This document shows positions 1 through 9,171 of a DNA stretch of 64,000 nucleotides, piece by piece. Under the pieces are notes generated by a model. That model worked only from the letters and a program-made list of their open reading frames with translations, was not told the origin of the DNA and searched no databases. This stretch comes from CAYRJD01 sp965205925 (GTDB lineage: Bacteria > Actinomycetota > Acidimicrobiia > Acidimicrobiales > Poriferisodalaceae). Both the position numbers and the translations under genes were made by a program. How positions within the stretch are numbered: position 1 is the stretch's first letter; each line of letters opens with the position of its first letter. The stretch is from positions 930,001-994,000 of the forward strand of contig OZ242183.1 of the NCBI GenBank assembly GCA_965205925.1, in the 5' to 3' direction.

Positions 1-581
1 ACCAAAGAACGCCTCGGCTTCGCGTTGCGCCGACTCGAGTGCTTCACTGGCTTCGCCAGGCTTGTTTACGACCTTCATGCCGCGCCCACCACCACCGTAG
101 GCAGCCTTGATGGCTAACGGGTAGCCAAATTCGTCGCCGAAACTGATTACATCATCTGCACTTTGGATTATCTCCGTTGTGCCAGGCACGCCGTTTACTC
201 CTGCGCGCTCGGCGGCTAGGCGTGCCGAGATCTTGTCGCCCATTACTTCGATTGCAGCGGGCGGTGGTCCGATGAAAGTCACGTCGCGTTCAGTGATAGA
301 GCGGGCAAAATCCGCGTTCTCGCTATAAAAGCCATAGCCAGGGTGGACCGCCTCGGCACCGCTACGCGCTATAGCGTCAAGAATGGCCTCAGTATTCAAA
401 TACGATTCGGCGGCTGTTTCGCCCCCCAAGGCGTAAGCCTCATCGGCCATCCGTACGTGAGCGGCATTTCGGTCAAGTTCGCTATAGACAGCGACAGTCG
501 TAATGCCAAGCTCCTTACAGGTGCGCATAACACGCACAGCGATTTCACCCCGGTTGGCTATTAGCAGCTTTTTGAACACAT
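1..581 (-). CDS. Biotin carboxylase subunit of acyl-CoA carboxylase (N-terminal part, runs off the window)
   Basis: The reverse strand reads MFKKLLIANRGEIAVRVMRT, the classic N-terminus of the biotin carboxylase domain, followed by HPGYGFYSENADFA and the glycine-rich ATP-grasp loop AYGGGGRGMKVV near residue 165. About 193 residues are present and the gene continues past base 1. The enzyme carboxylates biotin with ATP and bicarbonate for acetyl- or propionyl-CoA carboxylation. In Actinobacteria the same chain usually also carries the biotin carrier domain, but that part lies outside the window. The start ATG is at 579-581, with a weak AAGGA-like sequence just upstream. It is divergent from the biotin ligase gene, which would biotinylate this enzyme's carrier domain, so the roughly 90-bp gap probably holds both promoters. 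Confidence 0.93.
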
Positions 582-660
582 GATTCCTTAGCGCTTCTTT
601 GTCGGTTGCCTCAGGTAAAAGAGATGCAGCCCGCCATGCATCGCAATCTCATTTTGGCTC

Positions 661-673
661 TATTTTATTTGAG
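661..673 (+). promoter_or_regulatory. Candidate -10 box for leaderless birA transcript
   Basis: TATTTT at 661-666 ends exactly six bases before the GTG start of birA, the spacing expected when transcription starts at the start codon. No Shine-Dalgarno sequence and no clear -35 box is visible. The identical hexamer with identical spacing precedes ftsE. Confidence 0.35.
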
Positions 674-1602
674 TGCCTGAAGTCTGGTTTGATTCCGTCC
701 CCGCTACGCGCTTTGGGCGCGTGCGGTGGTTAGCGCAGGTTAGTTCCACTAACGCCGAACTGATGGAACTAGCCCGCCATGACGCAGAAGAGGGGGAGGT
801 GTTGATTGCTGATTATCAGTCGGGCGGGCGTGGTCGGCGCGGACGCGCTTGGATCGCACCCCCAGGTGCCTCGCTGATGATGTCTGTGTTGCTGCGACCG
901 CTTAGACCTAAAGGCGCCACGGGTCCGAACAACTCAGACAGTCCTAACAACCCAGACAGTTCTAACAACTCTGGCAACAAAGCCAAGGTCCGGTTGGCGC
1001 CTGCGCAAGCTTCATTGGTGGTGTCCGCTTGGGCGTGCGCGGCAGCACAAGCGTGTGAATCTGTGGCAGGAATTACTCCCACACTTAAGTGGCCAAACGA
1101 TCTTGTAGTGACGCGGGACGAACCAAACGGTTCCGTAACCAAAAAGTTGGCGGGAATTCTCTCTGAATCTCTGATATCCGATGGTGTGATCACAGCTTTG
1201 GTGATTGGTATGGGTCTGAATACCGGCTGGCAAGAAATACCCCCGGATCTAGCAGACACGGCTACCAGTCTGAACATCTTGTGCGGTCACGATGTCGACA
1301 GAGCAGCGCTAGCGGCCGAGCTGCTCATGGGTTTCGAGCAGCGCTATACGGGTTTGCTGGAAGAGCCAAACAGTTCAGGCAGCAATGATGGGGGCATAGC
1401 TCAAGTTCTTGCCGAGGTCCGCCGCAGATGCAGCACGCTTGGCAGCCGTATTCGAGTGGAGCGTGAAGAGTCTGCCGGTGGCACGCTCTACGGCGATGCC
1501 GTTGATGTCAACTCCGATGGGACGTTGCTAGTGATTGATGAAAACGGCACGCAGCATCGCGTCACTACCGGCGAGATTGTGCATTTGAGGCCGGCGCAAT
1601 AA
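673..1602 (+). CDS. birA: Biotin--[acetyl-CoA-carboxylase] ligase
   Basis: Attaches biotin to the carrier domain of biotin-dependent carboxylases. The 309-residue protein has the biotinyl-AMP loop GRGRRGR at residues 52-58, KWPNDL at 139-144 and KKLAGIL near 157-163. A C-terminal SH3-like segment contains LGSRIRVE and GDAVDVNSDGTLLV. There is no N-terminal helix-turn-helix, so it is a group I ligase that should not act as a repressor. Residues about 82-104 are an unusual low-complexity Asn/Ser/Pro insert built from 18-bp DNA repeats, lying between the biotin-binding core strands. The GTG start at 673 fits the conserved N-terminus. It is divergent from the biotin carboxylase gene. Confidence 0.92.
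   Translation: MPEVWFDSVPATRFGRVRWLAQVSSTNAELMELARHDAEEGEVLIADYQSGGRGRRGRAWIAPPGASLMMSVLLRPLRPKGATGPNNSDSPNNPDSSNNSGNKAKVRLAPAQASLVVSAWACAAAQACESVAGITPTLKWPNDLVVTRDEPNGSVTKKLAGILSESLISDGVITALVIGMGLNTGWQEIPPDLADTATSLNILCGHDVDRAALAAELLMGFEQRYTGLLEEPNSSGSNDGGIAQVLAEVRRRCSTLGSRIRVEREESAGGTLYGDAVDVNSDGTLLVIDENGTQHRVTTGEIVHLRPAQ
928..981 (+). repeat. 18-bp tandem repeat inside birA (about 2.5 copies)
   Basis: Units at 928-945, 946-963 and a diverged third at 964-981 share the core AACAACncAGACAGTnCT and encode NNSDSP/NNPDSS/NNSGNK. The period is a multiple of three, so the reading frame is kept. Confidence 0.85.
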
Positions 1603-1627
1603 CTCGCTGCCGTATTATCAGCAGTGC

Positions 1628-2473
1628 GTGATCGACGTAACTGGCACCACTAGAGGCTTGGAGTTGCGCCGCAAGGTTGGTGCCGTGCTGCGATACGTCC
1701 CTCTTGTCGGCTATTTCGCCCGCCGCAATCTCAAAACCGTTTACAAGCGCAGCATTTTGGGTTGGGCATGGTCAATGCTGAACCCCTTAGCCACCATCAT
1801 CGTTTATAGCTTTGTATTTTCGATCGTTTTTAAGGCTGAACCACCGCCAGCAGCCAGTGGCACCACCAACTTTGCAGTGTTCTTGTTCAGTGGGCTGGTG
1901 GCCTGGACTTTTTTCTCAACGCTGGTAACTGGCTCAATGAACTGGCTAATAGAGATGGGCGATCTGCGACGAAAGGTCTATTTTCCACCCGAAGCAGCCA
2001 TGTTTGGCAACGCCATCGCCGTAGCTGCTCAGTCAGGTATTGAGGTGGCCGTCCTGATTGTGATCATGATCATCATCATGAACGTGGGCTTTACCACCTT
2101 GCTAGTGATTCCGATATTGCTAATGATTGGATTGTTTGGAATCGGTCTCGGCTTAGCGCTTTCGGTGGTGAACACTAGTTTTCGTGACGTGCAGTACCTG
2201 GTTGGTATCGCATTGCAAGCGTTGTTTTTTCTGACACCTATCGTGTACCCAGCCCAGAGCGTGCCAGCAGATGCCTGGGGTGGCTGGCCGCTGCGGCTAG
2301 TTGACGCCAACCCTATAAACCAGTTTGTCTCAGCTATGCGAGAAGCGGTCTATCTGCTTGAGTGGCCAAGTCTCAGTCGATGGTTGACCTTGTTGGGTTT
2401 GTCACTAGGAACTTTTTGTCTTGGATGGTGGTTCTTCGCACGCAACTCAATGCGCCTTAGCGAGGACTTATGA
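1628..2473 (+). CDS. Polysaccharide/polyol-phosphate ABC exporter, permease (Wzm/TagG-like)
   Basis: Membrane-spanning half of an ABC-2 type exporter for lipid-linked polysaccharide. The 281-residue protein has the family N-terminal pattern (VGYFARRNLKTVYKRSILGW, then MLNP) before the first membrane segment and about six hydrophobic helices. Near the C-terminus it has NPINQFVSAMREAVY, close to the conserved NP...R segment of the family. The GTG start lies 25 bp after birA. It overlaps the ATPase gene by 4 bp (ATGA), which implies translational coupling. With the glycosyltransferases and the LCP ligase further along, export of an envelope glycan is the likely job. The substrate cannot be read from the sequence. 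Confidence 0.9.
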   Translation: MIDVTGTTRGLELRRKVGAVLRYVPLVGYFARRNLKTVYKRSILGWAWSMLNPLATIIVYSFVFSIVFKAEPPPAASGTTNFAVFLFSGLVAWTFFSTLVTGSMNWLIEMGDLRRKVYFPPEAAMFGNAIAVAAQSGIEVAVLIVIMIIIMNVGFTTLLVIPILLMIGLFGIGLGLALSVVNTSFRDVQYLVGIALQALFFLTPIVYPAQSVPADAWGGWPLRLVDANPINQFVSAMREAVYLLEWPSLSRWLTLLGLSLGTFCLGWWFFARNSMRLSEDL

Positions 2474-3231
2474 GCTCAGCACCCATTGCCATCTCACTAG
2501 AGAATGTTTCCAAGACGTATCTGATTCGCCGTGATCGCGCGCATTCACTTAAAGAAGCGATGGTGCGTCGGCAATATTGGCGAGAAGTGCAGGAGTTTGA
2601 GGCACTAACCGATGTAAGCCTGGAGATTCCAGTGGGAGAATTTTTTGGTGTCATCGGCCACAACGGGTCTGGCAAGTCAACACTGCTCAAACTTATGGCC
2701 GGTATCCATAGCGCTACCTCAGGCTCTATCAAAGTAAATGGCCGCCTGTCCGCGTTGCTGGAGCTTGGCTCCGGTTTTCACCCCGAACTCAGCGGTCGCG
2801 ACAATATCTATTTGAACGCTGCGATCATGGGCTTAAAGCGCCGTCAAATTGATGAGGTCATCGACTCCATTATTGACTTTGCGGACATCGGGGATTTTGT
2901 AGACGCGCCCGTGAAAGTGTTATCGAGCGGCATGTACGTTCGCCTGGGGTTTGCGGTGTCGGTGCATGTCAACGCAGATGTGCTTTTGCTTGACGAGGTC
3001 ATCTCGGTGGGCGATGAGGAGTTTCAGCGGAAATGTCTCGAACGGTTAGCCAAGCTAAAGGCAGCAGGAACCACCATTGTGTTGGTGTCGCATGCGCAAG
3101 CTTTAATCACTGAGCATTGCAACTCGGCTGCTTGGGTAGACCATGGGCGTTTACGTGCTGTAGGGCCGGCAAGTGAGGTGAGTAAGGCCTATATCAACTC
3201 GGTGGACCAAGACCGGGTGAACCAAAGCTAG
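2470..3231 (+). CDS. Polysaccharide ABC exporter, ATP-binding protein (Wzt/TagH-like)
   Basis: ATPase partner of the preceding permease. Walker A GHNGSGKST is at residues 63-71, the signature LSSGMYVRLGF begins at 151, and Walker B VLLLDEVISVGDEEF begins at 171. The extended LSALLELGSGFHPELSG segment is typical of O-antigen and teichoic acid exporters. At 253 residues it lacks the C-terminal carbohydrate-binding domain of long Wzt proteins, so substrate recognition probably depends on the lipid carrier rather than on a modified chain end. The start is coupled to the permease stop; pepA follows after 7 bp. Confidence 0.92.
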   Translation: MSSAPIAISLENVSKTYLIRRDRAHSLKEAMVRRQYWREVQEFEALTDVSLEIPVGEFFGVIGHNGSGKSTLLKLMAGIHSATSGSIKVNGRLSALLELGSGFHPELSGRDNIYLNAAIMGLKRRQIDEVIDSIIDFADIGDFVDAPVKVLSSGMYVRLGFAVSVHVNADVLLLDEVISVGDEEFQRKCLERLAKLKAAGTTIVLVSHAQALITEHCNSAAWVDHGRLRAVGPASEVSKAYINSVDQDRVNQS

Positions 3232-3238
3232 GTGAACA

Positions 3239-4843
3239 ATGCCCAATGAACTAGATCTTCACAACTTCTACATCGTTACAGCTGATTCAGCGGTAGCCAA
3301 TCCGCCTGTGGCGGCAAGAGACCGCGCTGTGCGGTCCAGTGACTTAGAGCTGTCAGGAGTTGACGCTGAGTTTTTGGTCGCGGCTGGGTTTAAGGGGGAC
3401 CTAGCGCAGACACTGCTGCTACCGCGCCACGAGCTAGCGAGCCCAGCACCAACAAGCCCAGCCGCTGTCATCGCCGTTGGCCTAGGCGATGAGAAGCTGC
3501 AAGAGGCCTCCTTACGTAAGGCAGCCGCAGAAGTGTTTCGTTGCGCAAAGCGGACGGAATCGCTTGTTAGTTCATTAGCAGTTGAGGCTGCCGATGATGT
3601 TGGCTCAGCAAAAGCAATCTCCGCGGTTGCTGAGGGGATGATGCTGGCGTCCTATCGGTTTGATGAGTTCAAGGGCGATAACAACGAGGTCGGTGAGAGC
3701 GCCAAGGCAAATAGTGATCCAGCCATTCTGAACAGAATTTTTATAGTCGCCCCAACGGATCTTGATATTGGTGAAGCCGAAGCAGCTCTGGTTCGTGCGA
3801 CTGTGGTGGCAAATGGAGTAGCTCTTGCGCGCGATTTGGTTAACCGTCCAGCGGGAAGTCTCACTCCCTCCCAACTTGCAGGCGCGGCTGTGCAAGCAGC
3901 TGTGCAAGCAGAGCCAACTGATGCTGCAACTAGCTCAGAGGCAGCTAATGAGACGCGTGGCGAAGTAACGGTTGAGGTGTGGGACAGAGCGCGCCTAGAG
4001 AAGGAACGCTGTGGTGGTCTGCTTGGCGTCAATGCCGGTTCAACCGAAGAGCCGCGTCTAGTTCAGATGAAGTATTCACCGCTAACTCAAGCTGACAAAA
4101 ATTCAGAAGAGTCCGTGCCCACGATTTACCTCGTGGGCAAAGGGATCACCTTTGATACGGGTGGCCTCAATCTGAAGAGCTTTGAAGGCATGCAATCAAT
4201 GAAGACCGACATGGGCGGCGCAGCTGCTGTGATCGGGGCAATGTTTGCCATATCTCGCTTGGCTCCAAATGTTCGAGTGGTTGGCATCTGCTGTTGCACC
4301 GACAACCAGCCCGGTCCCAACGCCACCAAACCTGGTGACGTGTTACGTATACGCAATGGCACCACGGTGGAAGTTCTAAACACCGATGCAGAAGGCCGAC
4401 TGGTGTTGGCCGACGGGTTATCCATTGCCGCAGAGACGTCGCCAGAGCTGATCGTTGATGTGGCCACGCTCACAGGAGCGTGCGTGGTGGCGTTAGGTGA
4501 TGCTTATGCAGGTGTGATGAGCAACAGCGATTCGGCTGCAGAACGGCTTATGGCCAGTGCCTCTTGCGTGGGTGAGAGCATGTGGCGCCTACCTCTTCCA
4601 AAGGTGTACCGCAAGGGGCTTGATTCCGATGTAGCGGACCTTCGCAATATCGGCAAGGGCCGCTATGCAGGTGCTTTGACAGCAGGCTTGTTTCTAGAAG
4701 AGTTTGTTGGCTCCAACGACTGGATTCACATAGACATAGCAGGCCCGGTAACCACCGATACAGCAACCGGTGAATATGCCAAAGGAGCGAGCGGCTTTGG
4801 CGTACGAACCCTTGTGGACCTCGTCCTTAGGTATGGGCACTAG
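3239..4843 (+). CDS. pepA: Leucyl aminopeptidase (M17 family)
   Basis: Cytosolic dinuclear-metal aminopeptidase that removes N-terminal residues from peptides. The catalytic half carries GKGITFDTGGLNLK from residue 300, MKTDMGGAAAV from 321 and the signature NTDAEGRL at 381-388, which supplies metal ligands and the catalytic Arg. At 534 residues it is slightly long for the family. The extra length is in the variable N-terminal domain, including an Ala/Val/Gln stretch created by a 12-bp tandem duplication. The ATG start at 3239 is 7 bp after the transporter ATPase gene. Its stop TAG overlaps the stop of the convergent downstream gene within a CTAG. Confidence 0.93.
   Translation: MPNELDLHNFYIVTADSAVANPPVAARDRAVRSSDLELSGVDAEFLVAAGFKGDLAQTLLLPRHELASPAPTSPAAVIAVGLGDEKLQEASLRKAAAEVFRCAKRTESLVSSLAVEAADDVGSAKAISAVAEGMMLASYRFDEFKGDNNEVGESAKANSDPAILNRIFIVAPTDLDIGEAEAALVRATVVANGVALARDLVNRPAGSLTPSQLAGAAVQAAVQAEPTDAATSSEAANETRGEVTVEVWDRARLEKERCGGLLGVNAGSTEEPRLVQMKYSPLTQADKNSEESVPTIYLVGKGITFDTGGLNLKSFEGMQSMKTDMGGAAAVIGAMFAISRLAPNVRVVGICCCTDNQPGPNATKPGDVLRIRNGTTVEVLNTDAEGRLVLADGLSIAAETSPELIVDVATLTGACVVALGDAYAGVMSNSDSAAERLMASASCVGESMWRLPLPKVYRKGLDSDVADLRNIGKGRYAGALTAGLFLEEFVGSNDWIHIDIAGPVTTDTATGEYAKGASGFGVRTLVDLVLRYGH
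3887..3910 (+). repeat. 12-bp perfect tandem duplication in pepA
   Basis: GCTGTGCAAGCA occurs twice in a row (3887-3898, 3899-3910) and encodes AVQAAVQA in the non-catalytic N-terminal domain. Confidence 0.9.
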
Positions 4844-5523
4844 GTCTGTTCTGGAGTTATTTCCTTTGGTGTAGCTGCTGGATGGCTAACCGATTTTGCC
4901 CATGACCATGCAACGGATTTTTGTGAGGTCTCCAGATCAACATTGAGCATCATCAATCTTTCAGCGGATTCATGAAGCCCGTGCCCCATATCTAAGATGT
5001 TCTGAGCCAGTGAGCGAGCCTGCTCATCGTCAATCTTGTGGCAGTCATGGGTACGTGTCCATCTCACAATCTCTTCTCGCAGAGCTTTGGTCAAACGGTT
5101 GTGCAAGTTGGACGGCATTGGTGGAATTGAGGTTCGCACGTCTAACACGGCAGTATCAACTCGATTGGCCATGCCAAAGGTGCAGCAACGCTCAATGGTT
5201 CGCATCAACGCACTCTTCTTTCCGCCTTTAAACCCGAGACCTAAGCGGCGAGAGACATTCGACAGTTCAAGCACGACGCCATCGTCATTGGTGCTAACCG
5301 CAGAAAGCTCACGGGCGATGAGGCGCAAGAACAAGATCGCCGATGGTCCTAGCACACTCATCCAGAATCGTTCGACGTATACCGAGCGAGGATCGTGATA
5401 CCGATAATCGTGTCGTGGATCAAACATCGACCTAAATTGAATGAACTCCGGAGCCGACTCCTGAGCTTTGACAGAAGATTTATCCCCATCAAAAACAGAA
5501 GCGTTTGTTGGCTTATTACTCAT
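4840..5523 (-). CDS. Conserved hypothetical protein, actinobacterial type
   Basis: A 227-residue soluble protein with no signal peptide or membrane segment. The most distinctive stretch is the N-terminal third (DPRHDYRYHDPRSVYVERFW, then LGPSAILFLRL). It resembles conserved actinobacterial proteins of unknown function that I recall but cannot verify here. The middle (VVLELSNVSRRLGLGFKGGK, then SALMRTIERCCTFGMA) looks like a small helical or winged-helix DNA-binding module, which is an inference only. A good ribosome site, AAGGAAG, lies upstream of the ATG, and this is one of the few clear Shine-Dalgarno sequences in the window. It is convergent with pepA and divergent from the sirtuin gene. 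Confidence 0.75.
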   Translation of the reverse strand: MSNKPTNASVFDGDKSSVKAQESAPEFIQFRSMFDPRHDYRYHDPRSVYVERFWMSVLGPSAILFLRLIARELSAVSTNDDGVVLELSNVSRRLGLGFKGGKKSALMRTIERCCTFGMANRVDTAVLDVRTSIPPMPSNLHNRLTKALREEIVRWTRTHDCHKIDDEQARSLAQNILDMGHGLHESAERLMMLNVDLETSQKSVAWSWAKSVSHPAATPKEITPEQT

Positions 5524-5686
5524 TTGAGCTTCCTTTTTCGTAATCTCTCTTAATCACAACGTGGTTTCTGATCGTCTGCACCATCACCAGCTGGCTAAAT
5601 CAGAAAATTTTGTAATCCTTGCAAAGTATGAAGAGAACCAAAATGTGTCAAGTGGAATTAAATGACGATGTTTCTTGGTACCGGTC

Positions 5687-6460
5687 ATGACGCCTGATAC
5701 TGATCCAGCAGTGGCAGCTGCAGCTCGCTTGCTAGGTGAATCTCAACGTGTAACCGTTTTGACAGGTGCTGGCATTTCAACAGATTCTGGTATTCCGGAT
5801 TTTCGTGGACCGCAGGGTTTGTGGACGAAGAACCCGCAAGCAGAACGTACTTCAACACTGCAGAACTACGTGTCAGATCCGCAGGTGCGACGCGAAGCCT
5901 GGTTGTCGCGGCTTGACCATCAAGCGTTAGCAGCGGAACCCAATGATGGTCACCGCTGCTTAGTGCGGCTACAAGAGCAAAACAAGCTGGTGTCGTTATT
6001 AACGCAAAACGTTGATGGATTGCATCAGATTGCTGGCATTCGTCCTGACAAGGTGGTGGAGGTGCACGGCACTATTCGTGAGGTTGCCTGCTTGCAGTGT
6101 GATTATCGAGACGACATTCGAGTGGCATTCGATCGGGTACGAAACGGCGAACAAGATCCACCATGTCCAGAGTGTGATGGGATTCTTAAAAGCGCCACTA
6201 TTTCTTTTGGGCAGGCGTTGCGTCAGCAGGATTTGCTACGGGCACAAATAGCCGCTGAGAACTGTGACGTGATGCTGGCTATAGGGACAACGCTTGCGGT
6301 TTATCCGATCGCAGCGGTCGTACCAACCGCGATAGAGAACGGTGCCGAGGTGATCATCTTGAACGCTGAACCCACTGAAATGGACTCGCTTGCGGGTTAT
6401 GTGTTGCAGTACTCCATCTCTGACACACTTCCGCTGTTACTAGGCAACCCCGTTATCTGA
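5687..6460 (+). CDS. NAD-dependent protein deacylase, Sir2 family (sirtuin)
   Basis: Removes acyl groups from protein lysines using NAD. The NAD-binding motifs TGAGIS and GIPDFRG lie within the first 45 residues, followed by TQNVDGLHQ and the catalytic His in EVHGT. Two zinc Cys pairs, CLQC and CPEC, are present, as is GTTLAVYP near the C-terminus. The length of about 257 residues is normal. I prefer the ATG at 5687; an in-frame TTG at 5675 would add four residues, and neither has a Shine-Dalgarno sequence. The stretch upstream (5524-5686) is a divergent promoter region with no feature I could assign firmly. Confidence 0.9.
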   Translation: MTPDTDPAVAAAARLLGESQRVTVLTGAGISTDSGIPDFRGPQGLWTKNPQAERTSTLQNYVSDPQVRREAWLSRLDHQALAAEPNDGHRCLVRLQEQNKLVSLLTQNVDGLHQIAGIRPDKVVEVHGTIREVACLQCDYRDDIRVAFDRVRNGEQDPPCPECDGILKSATISFGQALRQQDLLRAQIAAENCDVMLAIGTTLAVYPIAAVVPTAIENGAEVIILNAEPTEMDSLAGYVLQYSISDTLPLLLGNPVI

Positions 6461-6551
6461 GCAGCGCGGCAAGGCTTGGCGCGATTTGCTCCTCGTTAGA
6501 CTTGAGTCACGAGAACCGAATAAGTAACCCTGTCAGGACGAAGGAAATCTT

Positions 6552-7715
6552 GTGTCGACTTTTAGAGAACTGCTGAAAGAAACCAAACAACGCATCCGAG
6601 AGGTTGATACTGCCGGTGCTGAGCAGCTCATTGCGAGTGGCGATGTGTTGGTGCTCGATGTGAGAGAAGCCGATGAGTACGAACAGGGCGCTTTGGTAGG
6701 TGCTGTTCACATACCACGTGGCCATTTGGAGTCTCAAATAGAAAGTCGACTTCCCGACCGTGCCGCAAAAATCGTGGTGTATTGCGCTGGGGGAGTGCGC
6801 TCTGCGTTTGCTGCTGAAACAATGAGCGAACTTGGCTATTTAGATGTGGTGTCGATGGACGGTGGTTTTGGCCGCTGGAAAGACGAAGGCCGTGATTGGA
6901 ATACACCTGCCACACTCAGTGCCGATCAACGCAATCGTTATCAACGACACTTACTGTTGCCAGAAGTGGGTGAAGCTGGTCAAAAGAAGCTGCTAGATGC
7001 CAAGGTACTGCTGCTTGGAGCAGGAGGCCTGGGCTCGCCTGCAGCCATGTATTTAGCTGCGGCAGGTATCGGAACGCTCGGCATAGTTGACATGGACGTA
7101 GTCGACGAATCCAATCTGCAGCGTCAGATATTGCATAACACTGAGCGCGTTGGTGAACGCAAGGTGGATTCCGCTAAGAAGACATTGACCGCTCTGAACC
7201 CGGATGTGAATGTTGTTACCTATGACGTTCGGTTGGGTGCTGACAACGTGCTGGACATTTTGAGTGGCTGGGACGTGATAGTTGACGGAGCCGATAATTT
7301 CCCTAGCCGCTACTTGCTCAACGACGCTTCAGTAAAGTTGGGCATACCGGTGGTTCACGGTTCGATCTTCCGGTTTGAGGGCCAGATAACTGTGTTTGAT
7401 CCGCTTGACGGACCCACTTATCGCGACTACATACCTGTTCCGCCGCCCGCTGAGCTAGCCCCGTCTTGCGCTGAGGCTGGCGTGCTTGGCGTGTTGCCTG
7501 GAATAGTTGGGACTATCCAGGCACTTGAAGCCATCAAACTCATTCTGGGCTTAGGTGACACCTTGTCGGGTCGCATTTTGGCGTTTGATTCCTTAGAGAT
7601 GTCATTTAGAGAGTTCAAACTTAAAGCTGATCCCGGCAACGAGGTCACACATGAAAACCGTGATCTCATTCAGCTGCGTGAGTTGGACGATCTGTGCAGC
7701 CCCAGTCTGTCTTAA
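6552..7715 (+). CDS. Rhodanese--ThiF/MoeB-type adenylyltransferase fusion (sulfur-carrier activating enzyme)
   Basis: E1-like enzyme that adenylates the C-terminal glycine of a ubiquitin-like sulfur carrier and can deliver sulfur to it. Residues 1-115 form a rhodanese domain with active-site loop CAGGVRS (Cys78). Residues about 125-375 form a ThiF domain with ATP loop GAGGLGSP (156-163), DMDVVDESNLQRQ (180-192) and PSCAEAGVLG. Mycobacterial MoeZ has the same two domains in the opposite order, with rhodanese at the C-terminus. The likely partner in this window is CysO at 56.2 kb, though ThiS or MoaD elsewhere are possible. The GTG start has a good ribosome site, AAGGAAA, 8-9 nt upstream. Confidence 0.88.
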   Translation: MSTFRELLKETKQRIREVDTAGAEQLIASGDVLVLDVREADEYEQGALVGAVHIPRGHLESQIESRLPDRAAKIVVYCAGGVRSAFAAETMSELGYLDVVSMDGGFGRWKDEGRDWNTPATLSADQRNRYQRHLLLPEVGEAGQKKLLDAKVLLLGAGGLGSPAAMYLAAAGIGTLGIVDMDVVDESNLQRQILHNTERVGERKVDSAKKTLTALNPDVNVVTYDVRLGADNVLDILSGWDVIVDGADNFPSRYLLNDASVKLGIPVVHGSIFRFEGQITVFDPLDGPTYRDYIPVPPPAELAPSCAEAGVLGVLPGIVGTIQALEAIKLILGLGDTLSGRILAFDSLEMSFREFKLKADPGNEVTHENRDLIQLRELDDLCSPSLS

Positions 7716-7788
7716 CAGCTGTTCTGTAGAGCCTTCTCAGCTAGTTCAGGCTGCTGATTTTGCACTCGTACGCTGACCAGCGGTGATC

Positions 7789-9150
7789 ATGAAGCGTGTT
7801 GTGATAATAGGTGGCGGCCCGGCCGGACATGCCGCGGCAACCCATGCAGCTCGACTTGGTGCGCAAGTCACGCTGATAGAGCGTGACGTTGTGGGGGGAT
7901 CGGCACATCTGCTTGATTGCGTGCCGTCAAAAGCGATGATCTCGACCGGTTCGGCCTTGTCGTTTGCAAATCACTTAGATGGCATGGGTCTTGCCAATGT
8001 GAGCACGGGCATTGACGTGCCATTGCTGCGTGGTCGAATAGAAGACATCAAAGAAACTCTCAGCCAAGCAGCTATAGACGTACTCGTAAGTCAAGATGTA
8101 AAAATCCTGCACGGGTCAGGCCAACTGCAAAAACCGAACGAAGTAATCGTGCAGACCTCCGACGGACAGGTTGAGTTAGATGCCGATGTGGTGGTGCTTG
8201 CAACCGGCAGTCGACCGCGCGTGCCTGACTGGGCCGGTATTGATGGCGAGCGCATCTTGACAACGCGAGACGCTTATCCACCCAAAGAAATGCCTAAGCA
8301 TCTTGTGGTGATTGGCTCGGGTGTTACGGGCGTGGAGTTCGTTCACATGTTTACCTCTCTAGGTTCAGAGGTGACCTTGATCGTTAGCCGGCAGCAGGTG
8401 CTTCCAAACAAGGATCCCGAAGCGGCCGCGGCATTGGAGAACAAGTTCCTAGACCAAGGCGTGAATTTGCTTAAAGGCGCACGGGCTACTTTGATTGAAC
8501 GAAGCGGTGACGAGATAGTGGTGAAATGCGGTGACGGTCGCGTTGCCTCCGGCTCTCATGCTTTGGTGGCAATCGGATCGATCCCCAACAGCGACAATCT
8601 CGGTCTCCAAAACACGGCCGTGGAACTAGACGAGTTGGGGCACATCAAAGTGGATCACAACCTTCTGACCGCAGAGCCGGGTGTATATGCCGCAGGTGAC
8701 CTGTCCGGCAGGCTGCCGCTGTCTTCGGTGGCGATCATGCAAGGCCACAAGATCGCAGAGCACGCGCTTGGGATGCATCGCGATCGACCTCATCGTCACA
8801 TCGATTACGACACGGCGGCATCGGCGGTATTTACTGAACCTGAGATAGCTGAAGTTGGCTTAGCTGAGGCGCAAGCGTTTGCGACTGGCCGCAAAATTCG
8901 AGTAACCAAGGTGCCGTTTAACTCAAATGCCAGGGCACTGATCGACGAGAGCCCGCATGGGTTTGTGAAAATCGTGTCGGATCCGATGACCGGTCAGGTG
9001 CTGGGTGGTTGCATCGTCGGTAAACATGCTGCCGAAATTATCTCGGTACTGGCTCTGGCCGTTACAGCCGAGCTGCGGGTGCAAGACATAGCTGAGAGCC
9101 TGTTCGTGTACCCATCTCTGTGCGAAGCCATATCTGAGGCCGCGGAATAG
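7789..9150 (+). CDS. FAD-dependent pyridine nucleotide oxidoreductase, LpdA-like (quinone reductase type)
   Basis: Two-dinucleotide-binding flavoprotein with FAD motif IIGGGPAGHAAATHAARLG at the N-terminus, ATGSRPRVP, NAD motif IGSGVTGVEFVHMF and AAGDLSGRLPLSSVA. Overall it matches the dihydrolipoamide dehydrogenase fold. The redox-active segment reads GGSAHLLDCVPSKAM, so the first Cys of the usual CxxxxC pair is absent. This is also true of mycobacterial LpdA, an NAD(P)H:quinone oxidoreductase. Disulfide reduction of lipoamide is therefore unlikely. The C-terminal HPxxxE dimer motif is replaced by YPSLCEAISEA. An in-frame GTG at 7783 is an alternative start two codons upstream. Confidence 0.88.
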   Translation: MKRVVIIGGGPAGHAAATHAARLGAQVTLIERDVVGGSAHLLDCVPSKAMISTGSALSFANHLDGMGLANVSTGIDVPLLRGRIEDIKETLSQAAIDVLVSQDVKILHGSGQLQKPNEVIVQTSDGQVELDADVVVLATGSRPRVPDWAGIDGERILTTRDAYPPKEMPKHLVVIGSGVTGVEFVHMFTSLGSEVTLIVSRQQVLPNKDPEAAAALENKFLDQGVNLLKGARATLIERSGDEIVVKCGDGRVASGSHALVAIGSIPNSDNLGLQNTAVELDELGHIKVDHNLLTAEPGVYAAGDLSGRLPLSSVAIMQGHKIAEHALGMHRDRPHRHIDYDTAASAVFTEPEIAEVGLAEAQAFATGRKIRVTKVPFNSNARALIDESPHGFVKIVSDPMTGQVLGGCIVGKHAAEIISVLALAVTAELRVQDIAESLFVYPSLCEAISEAAE

Positions 9151-9171
9151 TCCCCAAAATACGGCGGTAGC

